Of a stretch of 64,000 nucleotides of DNA, positions 51,914 to 62,866 are shown piece after piece. This DNA is from Styela clava. Its lineage: Eukaryota > Chordata > Ascidiacea > Stolidobranchia > Styelidae. The stretch covers positions 3,596,001 to 3,660,000 of the forward strand of contig NC_135257.1 of NCBI RefSeq assembly GCF_964204865.1, read 5' to 3'. Made by a program: the position numbers and the translations under genes. Position 1 is the stretch's first letter; every line of letters begins with the position of its first letter. The notes beneath the pieces were generated by a model, which saw only the letters and a program-made list of their open reading frames with translations, did not search any database and had not been told where the DNA came from.

Positions 51914-52621
51914 GCTGATAATGCGCGATACAGATTACAGATACCGAAACATTAAACGCGTAGCATTCACTCGATGTCCACCAAAGCGTAAGACTTGATA
52001 CATGCGTGATGAAAAGAATCGACATTTGTATGTAGATGGCCAAGACAATCACGCTAAAATCACAAAACATACTTTAGCCCAAATAAAATGCTGAAATTTT
52101 TAAAAGTCTGCTTATAACTCATTTGTGGGCGGGCCGCAGTAAACAGACTAGCGTGTCGCGCAGCTCTGCTCTACACCTTCTACTTCGTGGCGGTATTCTT
52201 AAATACGGTTTCCTAATACTCCAACTGTCAAACTGTACTTGCTTCCAATTCCAAATCCTCATCCATCTAATTTGATGCAGGCTATAAGCCATTAAATGGC
52301 TGTCGTCTGCACATGTCGCTATTTCAATTGAAATATCACTCTGGATAAGCAGCCAGTGGATACGTAAGGAGCTACTGATGCCACGCATATGTTCGCACTT
52401 GGAGCCAATTATAAAATTGGCAAAATACATCTCATTAATTCTGTTCTAGCAATGTATATAAATAAAGATGTATAAACATATTTGCCGTCAGATTCCCCAG
52501 GATAAAACTAAACTTTAGGAGATTTGAGGCTTTAATTGTACGCGGTCCGAAGGCCACCCAAGCGCGCAACGTCCGTGGCGATATCAATGGGTTTTCTGTC
52601 CACTGCAAAGTAATCGATAGT
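51914..52621. other. Intergenic stretch
   Basis: Nothing recognised. Confidence 0.3.
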
Positions 52622-52922
52622 AGGAGGATACGATTTACATGTTTATCCCGGGGGAAATGAAAAGTCGATAAAATACGGCTTAATCGTATGGCAAACCACG
52701 GCCTTCAGTTGCCAGTCCATGTCGGATCCATCAATCATGCTAGCGACATACCTTTACTCCGGGTGTGTTCACAGCGTGGTTTTAGACGACTCATCCTACT
52801 CAACTCTAAAATGGGTGTTCCAGCACTGTACCAGACTTTTAGGATGGAGTCGTAATCTGCCAAGAGTCCTAGCTACACACTGTCTTTCCCCGTTGCCCAG
52901 ATAAATATGAAAATCCTATCCC
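52622..52922. repeat. SINE fragment plus an opposed SINE tail
   Basis: 52,626-52,733 is the inverse of the SINE tail and body (GTTTATCCCGGGGGAAATG, CAAACCACGGCC, TTGCCAGTCCATGTCGG). At 52,900-52,921 a plus-strand tail (GATAAATATGAAAATCCTAT) closes a different 160-bp body. So two tails of the same type point outward in opposite directions. Confidence 0.65.
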
Positions 52923-54455
52923 AAAACTTGTTTGTGAGACTGACACAATGTATATTTAGAAGTGTCATACCTTAAAATATCTCTACACTGGAGCAGAATA
53001 AAATGAATCAAAACAACTCAATACAGGAGGTGCATTCCCTTCCTTTATAATAAATATATAATTATGTATATATCCTATAAACTAATAAAATCATATTTAA
53101 TTACCACTGGAAGCAATACAAGTATACAATGTGATCTGTGTGACACAGTCGAGAATCGAAGAACAAAATTTCCCAGCATGGGGGGACAATGAATAATAAG
53201 TCACATATTCACGAATGGTGGACATGAATCTTTCGTTGCCCAATAATGAATCAAAAAATAGTTTTGAGAGTGTGACTAATAACAAATACGCAAAACTGTG
53301 TGGACGTATCCCATATACATATGAAATCATTCAGACATGCACTACCATTTCAAACATTTATACTATAGATGTGGTCATGTGGATATCACATCTGCACAGT
53401 TAAATGCAAAATTTCAATATTAATGCTTCAAACTAATTAGAATAATTTAAATTTTTTATCGCAACATCTGCACTTCAGGTAACAAAAAATCAAAACCAAG
53501 ATATTCAAGGCAATCTTTCAAATGTTCCAAAGTGTATGGCTAGTAATTTCATCACCTAATTTATGCCAAGATTATTTTCTCGGTTATGAAAAAGTCCTGC
53601 AATTTGAATTTTCAAGAAATTTTTCTAAAGATAATTTAGTCATTGAAAATTGTATAAAAAAGGAAATGGCATATGTTATGAGGAAAACTTTTTTGATTAG
53701 GGTACAAATAAGTTTTGATACATGTGAGCAATTTCTGTGTAATTTAAACACAAATGAGCATTATTGAAAATGTCATGCTTTTTTGCTCCAATTTAAAAAA
53801 ACTTGCTTTTATCAGCCTAATTCTGTTTGCCAAAAAAGCTTATATTTAGAAACTTGCTTTTATCAGCCTAATTCTGTTTGCCAAAAAAGCTTATATTTAG
53901 ATTGATCCAAATCAACCAGGGATGACTATATCATTTTGATAACAATCTAAACCACAAATCCAATACCAATGATGAGTTACATCAAAATTCCAATGTTTAA
54001 TGATGTATACTAAGTGAAATAGGTTTAAGTCTGGGACAATTTAGCTATTCCCTTCTAAAAATATAATACAGTAAAATAATATAGGCTTCAGCAAATAAGT
54101 AAATTAAGCTTAAATAAGCAAAAGCTAGCTTTGAGCTCGAAAACAAAAGAATTCAATCAAAAAACGATTCCAAATTCTCATTATCGGACAATCTATTCCA
54201 GATATGCCGTAGTACATCACAAGTTATCAATTGAGGGTAGGAAATATAACGCATCCCCAAAAAGTGCCAATTAAGCTTTACTCTAAACAAAGTGCCCTGC
54301 ATTGGAATCAATATCTGTAGTTAAACATCATTATACATTTGATAACACCCGATCTGCAAATGCTATCATCAGTAGTGCGCATTTCCATATTTTTACCAAA
54401 TAGTTGAGAGCCAATATAAGCAGCACCTTTCAAATCAGGTTTTTAGCTACTTCGA
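52923..54455. other. 3' flank of TMEM115, no gene seen
   Basis: AT-rich, and probably contains the TMEM115 3' UTR near 54,000-54,455. The tandem repeat at 53,799 lies here. The open frame at 53,522-53,767 has no motif. Confidence 0.35.
53799..53900 (+). repeat. Perfect tandem duplication, 2 x 51 bp
   Basis: 53,799-53,849 and 53,850-53,900 are identical 51-bp units (AAACTTGCTTTTATCAGCCT through GCTTATATTTAG). Confidence 0.95.
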
Positions 54456-56169
54456 TCATGAATTATTTTCCCCAGAAGGGGAATCCATGTCGATTGTGAC
54501 AATATCAGGGGATGCACTCCCGTCTGCTGATGACGACTCATGGCCATTTTTAGAAATTTCATTTGTGCTTGGAATCTGTTTTTTCTCTGATGATTCTTCC
54601 CCTTCATCATCATCATTTAAACTCGGCCACGCTGCCGCAGATGAATCAGATGTCGACTTTTTCAATCGCTCATCTAGAGCTTTAATAGCTTTGTTCCTAT
54701 CAGAAAAAAAGGCAAACAATGATAATAATTCAAACATAAAGAGAATATAGAAGTTTAGTCTTGTTGTGTTCTCGGTGCCATTTAATGACTTATTACTTAT
54801 CGATTTTAATCGGTAAGTATGTTGATAGGTATTTGTCTGTTTGTCTGTCTGTTAGATACACGCGATATCTTAGAAAGCGAGATTGAATCTGCTCCAGATT
54901 TTGCATGTGCATTCATCATATGTCGGACCAGAAGTCTATTGATTTTGGATGAATTATATCGTATAATTAGCGAGTTATTAATTAGTTAATTAATCCAATT
55001 ATTAATAATTGGACACAAGGTGTCACTATGGAGTAAGAGCGCTGTTTTGGGGGATCCCCTAACTTTCGATCAATAAGTCTTCCGTCTATTTGATAATATA
55101 TGGATCAATTCAATGGCTAACATAAAAAATCAGCCAAAAGAGAATTCAACAAGCAATTCATGTAAGCAATTCAACAAAATAGAATGGGTTTAACTCATAT
55201 TGCACACCACTAGGTTTTTATATGACGATGAACTACTTGAATATTCCAGACGTGTTAGCACAGGGATAAACTGGGGCGCATGGTTGCAAATACGTAGCAA
55301 AACACTCACCTTCGACGTTCTGCATCTAAAGCATTTACTCCAGAAAGAGTTAATGTAATATTACTGGGTGCTCCTACATCATATCTGTAAACAGTCTTTC
55401 TACATATTCGTAGCTTCAGCAAAAAGTTGTATATAATGTCAGAAATCAGCCCAATGGGCCCTTGGAATGCAACAGGGAAAAAATATTTAAAAGCAAACTT
55501 TTCTGACTGGTCACCTCTTCCTCTACTGTGATTTTGGTAGAATCGTAAATAAATCCAACCAGTAATTGCTCCAAAAGAATAAGCAAGCAAGTAACTTCCT
55601 CTGAAGAATCCTGTTAGCTTCAATGGAATTAATACAAGGAATCCAAGCAATGGCACGTCTTTCACTTCTAATCCTATTGCACCAATGACCAAATGATCTC
55701 CATAAGCTTGCTTAATTGCAACCAGAGCACCACCCAGCAACCCTCCTATTCCATTGACATGCACAGCAAATAAAAAGTCGATATTGAAAGTCAACATGTA
55801 CAGAAACAGGTAAAACAGGGCGGAAAGAACAGCTGATGAGACACAAACTATTCCATAATAAATTGATAGTTTCGTAGTTCCAAAAGATCCTTCTAATGCA
55901 TTGCTACCGACAACAACAAAGGCAATGCTACAAATAAACAAAATTGTGTTTGTTTCAATAAATGGATGCGTAATCAAAGTCCATATCCAAAAATTCGGTG
56001 GAATCAGATATCCAGGTGTGACGCCAAGAGGTTTGAGAGGATCAAATAAAAAAGAAAGCATAAAGAACATGCTTAGTAATAAACATCCAATCTTCGCAGT
56101 TATACCAAGATTGTAAACTACTCCGGCAAATGACAAATGTAGATTTGCCAACGATCGCGTATCCATCAT
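54456..56169 (-). CDS. TMEM115: Transmembrane protein 115 (Golgi, rhomboid-fold), 2 coding exons
   Basis: Exon 1 56169-55310 and exon 2 54696-54456, joined AG|G across a GT-AG intron (GAAG|GTGAGTG; TTTCTGATAG). The product is 366 aa, close to human TMEM115 (351 aa). This is a multi-pass Golgi membrane protein with a catalytically dead rhomboid-like fold, linked to retrograde Golgi-to-ER traffic. Diagnostic blocks are VTPGYLIPPNFWIWTLITHP, VHVNGIGGLLGGALVAIKQ, WIYLRFYQNHSRGRGDQ, FAFKYFFP and KTVYRYDVGAPSNITLTLSG. Exon 2 gives the cytosolic tail with KAIKALDERLKK, an AAWPSLNDDDEGEESS acidic stretch and a serine-rich end. An in-frame TAA lies two codons before the ATG, supporting the start. Hydrophobic runs in the first 220 residues fit six membrane spans. 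Confidence 0.95.
54790..55080. repeat. Interspersed repeat in the TMEM115 intron
   Basis: The sequence has a (GTCT)n-like stretch (TTTGTCTGTTTGTCTGTCTG), then GATACACGCGATATCTTAG and GCTCCAGATTTTGCATG. The layout suggests a dispersed repeat, but no second copy lies in this window. Confidence 0.35.
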
Positions 56170-56518
56170 GTCTTAGTTTACAGAAAATTTTCTGCAATGC
56201 AAAAAAATAAGCACAGGAAAATTTAAACAATATGAAATATTTTACCACAAATAATTACTATAAGATAAAAACGAAAACCTGTTAACATAAGAGAAATAAA
56301 ACATGAAAAGATGCAAAAAAGGAGGCTGTCTATCATACTACTGATCAATTCGGACAAAATACTATGTTTCTTAGCACAGTATAGCAATAGGAACGCAAAG
56401 AAAAAATCGATTACACTTATGACTTGGTTACTCTACCTCAAAATTTACTGCTCACTTCAAAATACATCCAAGGTGTCTAATTTATATTTGTGTCATTTTG
56501 TATCTGAATGATATATAC

Positions 56519-56671
56519 TTTGGCAAGCCCAATGACATGATGGTGACGTCGTAGTGACGTAATTTTTGGATGACTTGGTCAGGTGAGGATTAAAAAAAAC
56601 ATAGCCTATGCGAAATTCGTTATGCTACGCCCACTGGAAGTATTTGGGGTATCAAACTTTACTAGACCCGA
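56519..56671 (+). mobile_element. Truncated MITE copy 3
   Basis: Keeps part of the centre (GGCAAGCCCAATGACATGA), the GACGTAATTTTTGGATGAC arm and the end TTTACTAGACCC of the 5,553/6,228 MITE family; the other end is missing. Confidence 0.65.
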
Positions 56672-56823
56672 AAATTCTTCTTATTCTATTTTTCATGCCT
56701 TTAGTTTTCTGGTTTATCATCTGTTAAATGTTCTATTTCACTTGTTCTATTTGTCCATAGATTTCTTTGAAATATTCCAATTGAAATTTGATTGATTCAT
56801 ATTTCATCGGTAGAAGCCAGAAG

Positions 56824-57109
56824 GTAACGGTACCGGTACCGGTACCGTACTCCATGCTGCCATGTATAGTTATGTTTGATACATACAACCTATGCATGGG
56901 TAAAATTCTTCTTCCCCCTTTTATCATGTTTCATAATTTTCTGTCTACCTCTATGGCCGGTTGCCAGTCCATGTCAGGTATGCGATTAGTTAGCCAGTTA
57001 TTTGTTTTCGGAGTCATGGACTTGATGGTGGAGGAAGCCGTACGGTACGGTACCGGGTACCGTAACCGACCAACGGACAGGTACCGGTACCGGTACCGTA
57101 CGTGAACCA
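56824..57109. repeat. Three (GGTACC)n palindromic arrays
   Basis: Arrays at about 56,824-56,850, 57,036-57,062 and 57,079-57,103 consist of GGTACC units and degenerate joins (GTACGGTACGGTACC). The last two lie inside the SINE at 56,955 and are absent from its other copies. Confidence 0.85.
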
Positions 57110-57115
57110 CCCTAG
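56955..57115 (-). repeat. SINE copy interrupted by GGTACC arrays
   Basis: Body of the 4,075 SINE in reverse (GGCCGGTTGCCAGTCCATG, GACTTGATGGTGGAGGAAGCC, CGTGAACCACCC). Tail and tRNA-like head are missing. Confidence 0.7.
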
Positions 57116-57527
57116 CTCCCATTCATTTCTCCTGGCTCGCCATTCCGCCTTACGCGTATCATAGTACTCGCGTTGCCATAATACAGAAATACCAGTTCTC
57201 AAGTTTATGTTTTAACCTTGATCAAACAGGTAATAATTCCCATGGCTTTCCAAACTAAAGATAAAGTTATGTGTCCTAAACCTACGCACCAGCGCACCGA
57301 CACTGTCGATGCCTAAATCAGCTTTGGTCAAACGGGTTTTGGGTCAAAGGTACGTGTTTCGATGCTGCCACCTTCTGCTCCGAGGTTTCGGTTTATCCAT
57401 AGTTATTTCAAACACGAGACCGCAACCGGGCAGTTGCTTCGCGTATAACTACCCAACAGTTCTTTACGCACAAACCCCTCTGTAGAGTATTTTAACAAAA
57501 CAAAAACTTTATAGTTTATAAGCAACG

Positions 57528-57778
57528 TCAGTCGTGTTTTCCGCAATCCCCATCACAGAAACGTAGTGGTGTACATGCTAAATCAGCACGGAAACATTTG
57601 CAGCGAGCAGCACAACCTTTCTTGCAGCCACAATGAATCAGCTCTGTGCAAATTTTTGCTGCTCCAGGAATAGTCATCTATCTTGGTAAAAATTCGTCTC
57701 CTACTTTTTCCCATCCCCATCTCTGTGCATCAGGTAAATTTTGTGAAACTTCTGTTGCTTTGCTCCAAATAAACACAC
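57528..57778 (-). pseudogene. Cysteine-rich C-terminal piece of a transposon-type protein
   Basis: The minus strand reads VFIWSKATEVSQNLPDAQRW, a GW..VGD..LP stretch, an in-frame TAG, then TIPGAAKICTELIHCGCKKG with CAARCKC, ACTP and CDGDC. Such a tail (a hydrophobic/W block followed by a dense C.C..C cluster) is recurrent in repeat-encoded proteins of invertebrate genomes. The exact family is not known to me. The stop shows it is decayed. Confidence 0.4.
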
Positions 57779-57867
57779 CTTGGAAGATTGCTCTACGTAT
57801 GTGTTGCAGCAGAGAATTTGATGTAGGGGGGATGTTCTCTGGCATTTTCCCTTTCTTTGTAAACAGA

Positions 57868-58037
57868 TGATGTCGTAGCTCAACGAGTCGATTTAGTGTG
57901 GTGATGCTGCGTGCTGCTATTATGCTGGTGTATTTATTACTGTGTATTTAACAATACAACTGTGTTCTTGTAAGTCTTGAGTATTCATATGTTCATTGCA
58001 ACGCCTCTAGGTATCTTGACGATAACCCAACGAGTCA
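57868..58037 (+). repeat. Candidate 5' LTR of the gypsy-like element
   Basis: Starts TGATGTCGTAGC and ends CGAGTCA, immediately before TGGTGTCAGAAG. The latter looks like a primer-binding site and often follows the 5' LTR of Ty3/gypsy elements. The 3' LTR lies outside the window, so the pair cannot be compared. Confidence 0.4.
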
Positions 58038-58557
58038 TGGTGTCAGAAGTTAAGGATTACAAAGTTGGAAGCAAATGAACAACGACTCAGAACACGCTGC
58101 AGAGGTCGAAATCAAATGTCAACATGGCGATGCCTGCACCAAAGCAACTTGAATTAACTGCCACAGGATGGGAAGAATTCAAATTTGACTGGCATCACTA
58201 TGAAATTGCCACAGAACTTTCTAAAAAGGCTGATGAAGTACGAGTTTCCACATTTTTGACCGTAGCAGGTCCTGAAGCAAAGAAGGTTTACAAAACTTTC
58301 AAATGGGAAGAAAATGGTGATAAAAAACAAGCCAGAAAGTGCACTTAAGCAATTTGAAAACCACTGCATGCCTAAAAAGAGTGTTATATTTGACAGATAT
58401 GAATTTGGGATGAGAAAAAAAGATAGCACAGAAACTGTCAGAGAATATGTTTCTGCACTGCGGAACCTTGCAAAAACATGTGAATTTGAAAAAATTGCAC
58501 CAGATAAAATTGTTGATGAACTTATCAGGGACAAGGTAATCTTCAATGTATCTGCCC

Positions 58558-60742
58558 GGGCAACCCTAAAATGCGGGAAACGGGAACGACGGGAAATGCA
58601 CTAAAATGCGGGAACGACGGGAAATTGCAAAACCTAAAATGCGGGAACTACGGGAAATTTCACTAAAAAGCGGGAAATTTCACAAAAAGCGGGAATGACG
58701 GGAAATCGCTTTAAGGTACGGGAAATATTCATTTTGGAGTATGTTTAGGGGAAATTGTTCTAGAAAGCGAAAACATTGGTGTATATACGCTTGGGGGTGT
58801 ATGTACGTGAAAATTTATCTAAAATGCGGGAACGACGGCAAATCGCGTTAAAGTACGGGAAATACTCATTTCAGAGTATGTTTAGAAGAAATTGCACTAG
58901 AAAATGGAAGCAATGGGAAATATACGCTTGGGTTGTGTGGATACGGAAATTTCACTAAAAGATTCTAATAATATTCGGATTCGGATAATATGTATGTTAG
59001 TACAATTACCCCGTACATGCACACTCAAGTATAAACGGCACTCCGGAAGTATGTGCAACAAGATGACGCACAACTTGAACTCTAACCTGGTATACATACT
59101 ATGTTCAGGTTGTGCGTCATCTTGTTGCACATACTTTGGGAGCGCCCTATAAACTTGCCGTTGCTTTTGCTATTCAATGCATATTTACCCCACACATATT
59201 CTAAAATACACATTTCCCATACCCTAAAGCAAATTCCCGTCATTCCCGTCTTTTGTGAAATTTCCCGTAGTTCCCGCAATTTCAAATTGACAAATTCCCG
59301 TCGTTCCCGCAGTTTCCGCTTTTTAGTGCATTTCCCGTCGTTCCCGCAGTTCCCGCATTTTAGGGCCCTAAAATGCGGGAAACGGGAATGGCGGGAAAAG
59401 TTAATAACAAGCGGGAAAATGTTACAAAAAGCGGGAATGACGGAAAATCGCTCGAAGATAAAGGAAATATGTATTATAGTACGATTACTACGTACATGCA
59501 CATTTAAGAATAAACGGCACTTCGGAAGTATTTGCAACAAAATGGCGCACAACCTGAGCTTTAACCTGGTACACATACTTGGTTCAGGTTGTGCGCCATC
59601 TTGATGAACATACTTGGGAGCACTGTATAAACTTGCCGTTGCTTTCCTCCTTGAGTGAAAATTTAGCCCACACATACTCTAAAATACATATTAGGGCCTA
59701 TACATTCAGGGCCCTAAAATGCGGAAACGGGGAAATTTACTAATAAGCGGGAGAATGTTACGAAATGCTGGAAAGAGGGAAAATTGCTCCAAGATAGGGA
59801 AAATATGCATTTTAGAGTGTATGTGGGGGAAATTTCACTTGATAGCGGGGAATTTCACACAAAGTGGGAATGACGGGAAATTGCTCTAAGATGGGGGAAA
59901 TGGGCATTTTATTGTGTATGTACGGGAAATTGTACTAGAAGGCGAGAGCAACGGGAAATATACACTTGAATGTGTAGGTACAAGAAATTGTATTAAAAAG
60001 CGGAAATTACGGAAAATATTACTCATGAGTAGGAACTATGTGATATTTTGGGAAATTTTACTGAAAATCAAGTGGGTATAAGGGAAATTCTCTAAATAAG
60101 CGGCGATGACGGGAACAACAGTTTATACGGCGCTCCCGAAGAATGTGCAACAAGATGACGCACAACCTGAACATAGTATGTATACCAGGTTAGAGTTCAG
60201 GTTGTGCGTCATCTTGTTGCACATACTTCCGGAGTGCCGTTTATACTTGAGTGTGCATGTACGGGGTAATTGTACTAACATACATATTATCCGAATCCGA
60301 ATATTATTAGAATCTTTTAGTGAAATTTCCGTATCCACACAACCCAAGCGTATATTTCCCGTTGCTTCCATTTTCTAGTGCAATTTCTTCTACATACTCT
60401 GAAATGAGTATTTCCCGTACTTTAACGCGATTTGCCGTCGTTCCCGCATTTTAGATAAATTTTCACGTACATACACCCCCAAGCGTATATTAACCATTGC
60501 TTTCGTTTTCTGGAACAATTTCCCCTGAACATACCCCAAAATGAATATTTCCCGTACCTTGAAGCGATTTCCCGTCATTCCCGCTTTTTGTGAAATTTCC
60601 CGCTTTTTAGTGAAATTTCCCGTAGTTCCCGTAGTTCCCGCATTTTAGTTTTGGCAATTTCCCGTCGTTCCCGCAGTTCCCGCATTTTAGTGCATTTCCC
60701 GTAGTTCCCGTCGTTCCCGTTTCCCGCATTTTAGGGTTGCCC
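58558..60742. mobile_element. 2,185-bp fold-back element made of three head-to-tail inverted units
   Basis: Inserted in gag with a 9-bp target duplication, TATCTGCCC (58,549-58,557 and 60,743-60,751). Ends are GGGCAACCCTAAAATGCGGG and its exact inverse. Inside, GGGCCC junctions at 59,363-59,368 and 59,709-59,714 separate three units (58,564-59,365; 59,366-59,711; 59,712-60,736). Each unit begins CCCTAAAATGCGG and the outer two end in the exact inverse. The units are packed with variants of GCGGGAACGACGGGAAAT. Each has one hairpin core (59,036-59,146; 59,515-59,632; 60,128-60,240) with GTATGTGCAACAAGATGACG. The arms 58,890-59,150 and 60,123-60,390 are nearly identical in inverse. There is no real ORF; long frames here mirror each other. 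Confidence 0.85.
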
Positions 60743-61884
60743 TATCTGCCCAGATACGAAATGCTTTTCGTAGTGAGACAGCAGATTCATTGACGCTTGA
60801 GAAAGTTATTGACATTGTACAATTTTTTTGAAAAGGCAGCAGAAAAAGAACTTTCTTTCTTCTAACATGCATACCCAACAGTCAAATGATAGGCTACAAC
60901 ATTAGCAGCTTCATCAATGCACGACCGATCACCACAAAATTCATTCAAGAATTTTAAGAAGAAAAATATGAGGAAATGTGGTTGGTGTGGCAACATTAAA
61001 CATGCTAAAGAGCAATGTCCTGCGAAATCGTCTGAATGTCATAAATGCCATAAAATTGATCATTGGGCCAAAGTTTGCAGATCAACAGGGACGACATTCA
61101 AGAAACAAAGAAATGCAGCTATGCTTCGATCATCAAAACAAGAAATACAACCAGATTACTATGCTAGCTCACTAAATAGTATTCAAAGAACATTTGCAGC
61201 AACAAAAGACCTGAAAATAGGCAAAGAACACATCAAATTTCTAATTGACACGGGAAGTGATGTCAACACACTACCAGCGTGGATGTATAAAAAGGCAACA
61301 GGTGACTACAGATTACGACATGTAAAGAAGGCTCGTGAAAGTTTTATGTGTTATAATGGCCAATCAGTGCATACCATTGGCAACGTCAACTATAACTGTT
61401 CAGATGACGGTGGAAAAACACACTATTTAAACTTCTGCTTTTGAATGACCAAGTTGATCCCTTAATTGGTATTCAATCAGCTATAAAGACGCAATTAGTA
61501 ACACTGCATCATGTAGAAAACCCAGCCTGTATGACAAGGTATCTGAAGGTACCTGAAAAACAAGGTATCATAAAGCCGGTATCAGAACCGACAGACTGGC
61601 AAAGTTCGATGATAACTGTACTCAAACCAAATAAAGAAATAAGAATATGCTTAGATTGCAAAGAGCTGAACGATGCAATAAAGCGCGAGTACTATACTAT
61701 GCCAACTTTTGAAGAAATAGCTTCTCGTCTAAATGGTGCGAGATATTTTACAAAGTTAGATGCTAAACATGGTTACCACCAGATTCGTTTAGATGAAGAA
61801 TCATCTTTTATAACCATATTCAGCACACCATTTCAAAGATACAGATTTCTGAGAATTCCTTTTGGTTTAAACAAAGTCATCTGT

Positions 61885-62866
61885 ATCTTTGCCATCTAAA
61901 GTGATATTCTTTTAACGCTTGAAATTGAATACCATCATATAAAACAATTGTTGTTGTATGATATTAATTTATTTGGTTTTAGCCTAGTCAGGTGTAAATA
62001 TAAAATATATACTGTGTATGTATCCTTGAAATCATATATACTTGCAATTCCAATTGCTTGACTTGTGCATTCTAAGTGAATTGCTATTGTTTTCTCATTG
62101 TGAATTTAGAGATTACAGTTTTCTTTCTTTTGTTTGCAATCCTTCGCTATATTCACCAATGTTACATATTGTGCGTTGTACTTTGCTGCTCCAAACGAAA
62201 ATTTCACCTTATATCCCATCCATGATATTTCATAAGCAACCTTTAACTCTCTATTCTTATATTTGATTACTATAGTATTATTAAATGCTCATATTGAAAG
62301 TGTTATGTGAATGTTATAAAATGTTGCATTCTTCATTTTTATTTTATTTCATAAGGCTAATATGCCAAGTTTATATTGCATTCATGATACTTTCTCTGTA
62401 AAATCATTTCAGATAATTTTACGTATTCGATCATGACTATTAAATTTTCACATTCAAATTGTCCCAAATCGTGTTATAAAATGTTACATTCTTCATTTTA
62501 TAAAGTCAATATGCCAAGCTAATAGCTCATTTCCCAAATAATTTGTATCTGAGTGCCTGAGCTCCAATCTATTTTTGAAATTTATTGGATAATGAAAAAT
62601 GGTAATTACAGGTAAATATTGTATATAGTAAACAAAAATGAGAGGTATTGATATATTGACACTGAATCTGTTATTTATTTTTATGCTTATTTAATTGAAT
62701 TGAATTGGGTGGTAACTGACTTTGATGACCCCCAAAGGTCGTATCGTTGCTTCCCAGTCATATACCGAAAACATCTGTTTATTTGATATTTATATATGTA
62801 TGTATATATTGTTTTCTCGGTTTGACAAAACGAAATAAACTCTCTCTCTCTCTCTCATCTTCTGAA
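61885..62866 (+). mobile_element. LINE-like 3'-end insert in the retrotransposon's reverse transcriptase
   Basis: About 980 bp of AT-rich sequence separates the RT block ending RIPFGLN from SEIFQR, which are adjacent in intact relatives. The insert ends AACGAAATAAA followed by (CT)9 or so. TCATCT occurs at both edges (GTCATCTG and CTCATCTTCTG) and may be a short target duplication. It looks like a 5'-truncated non-LTR insertion. Confidence 0.65.

Noticed and set aside
58897..60378. Several frames of 80-200 codons in the fold-back region
   Set aside because: They are mirror-image translations of inverted repeats; their similarity to each other reflects the palindrome, not protein conservation.
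58558..60742. CCCTAA at unit ends as interstitial telomere repeats
   Set aside because: The hexamer occurs once per end and is not in tandem; it is part of the element's own CCCTAAAATGCGG terminus.
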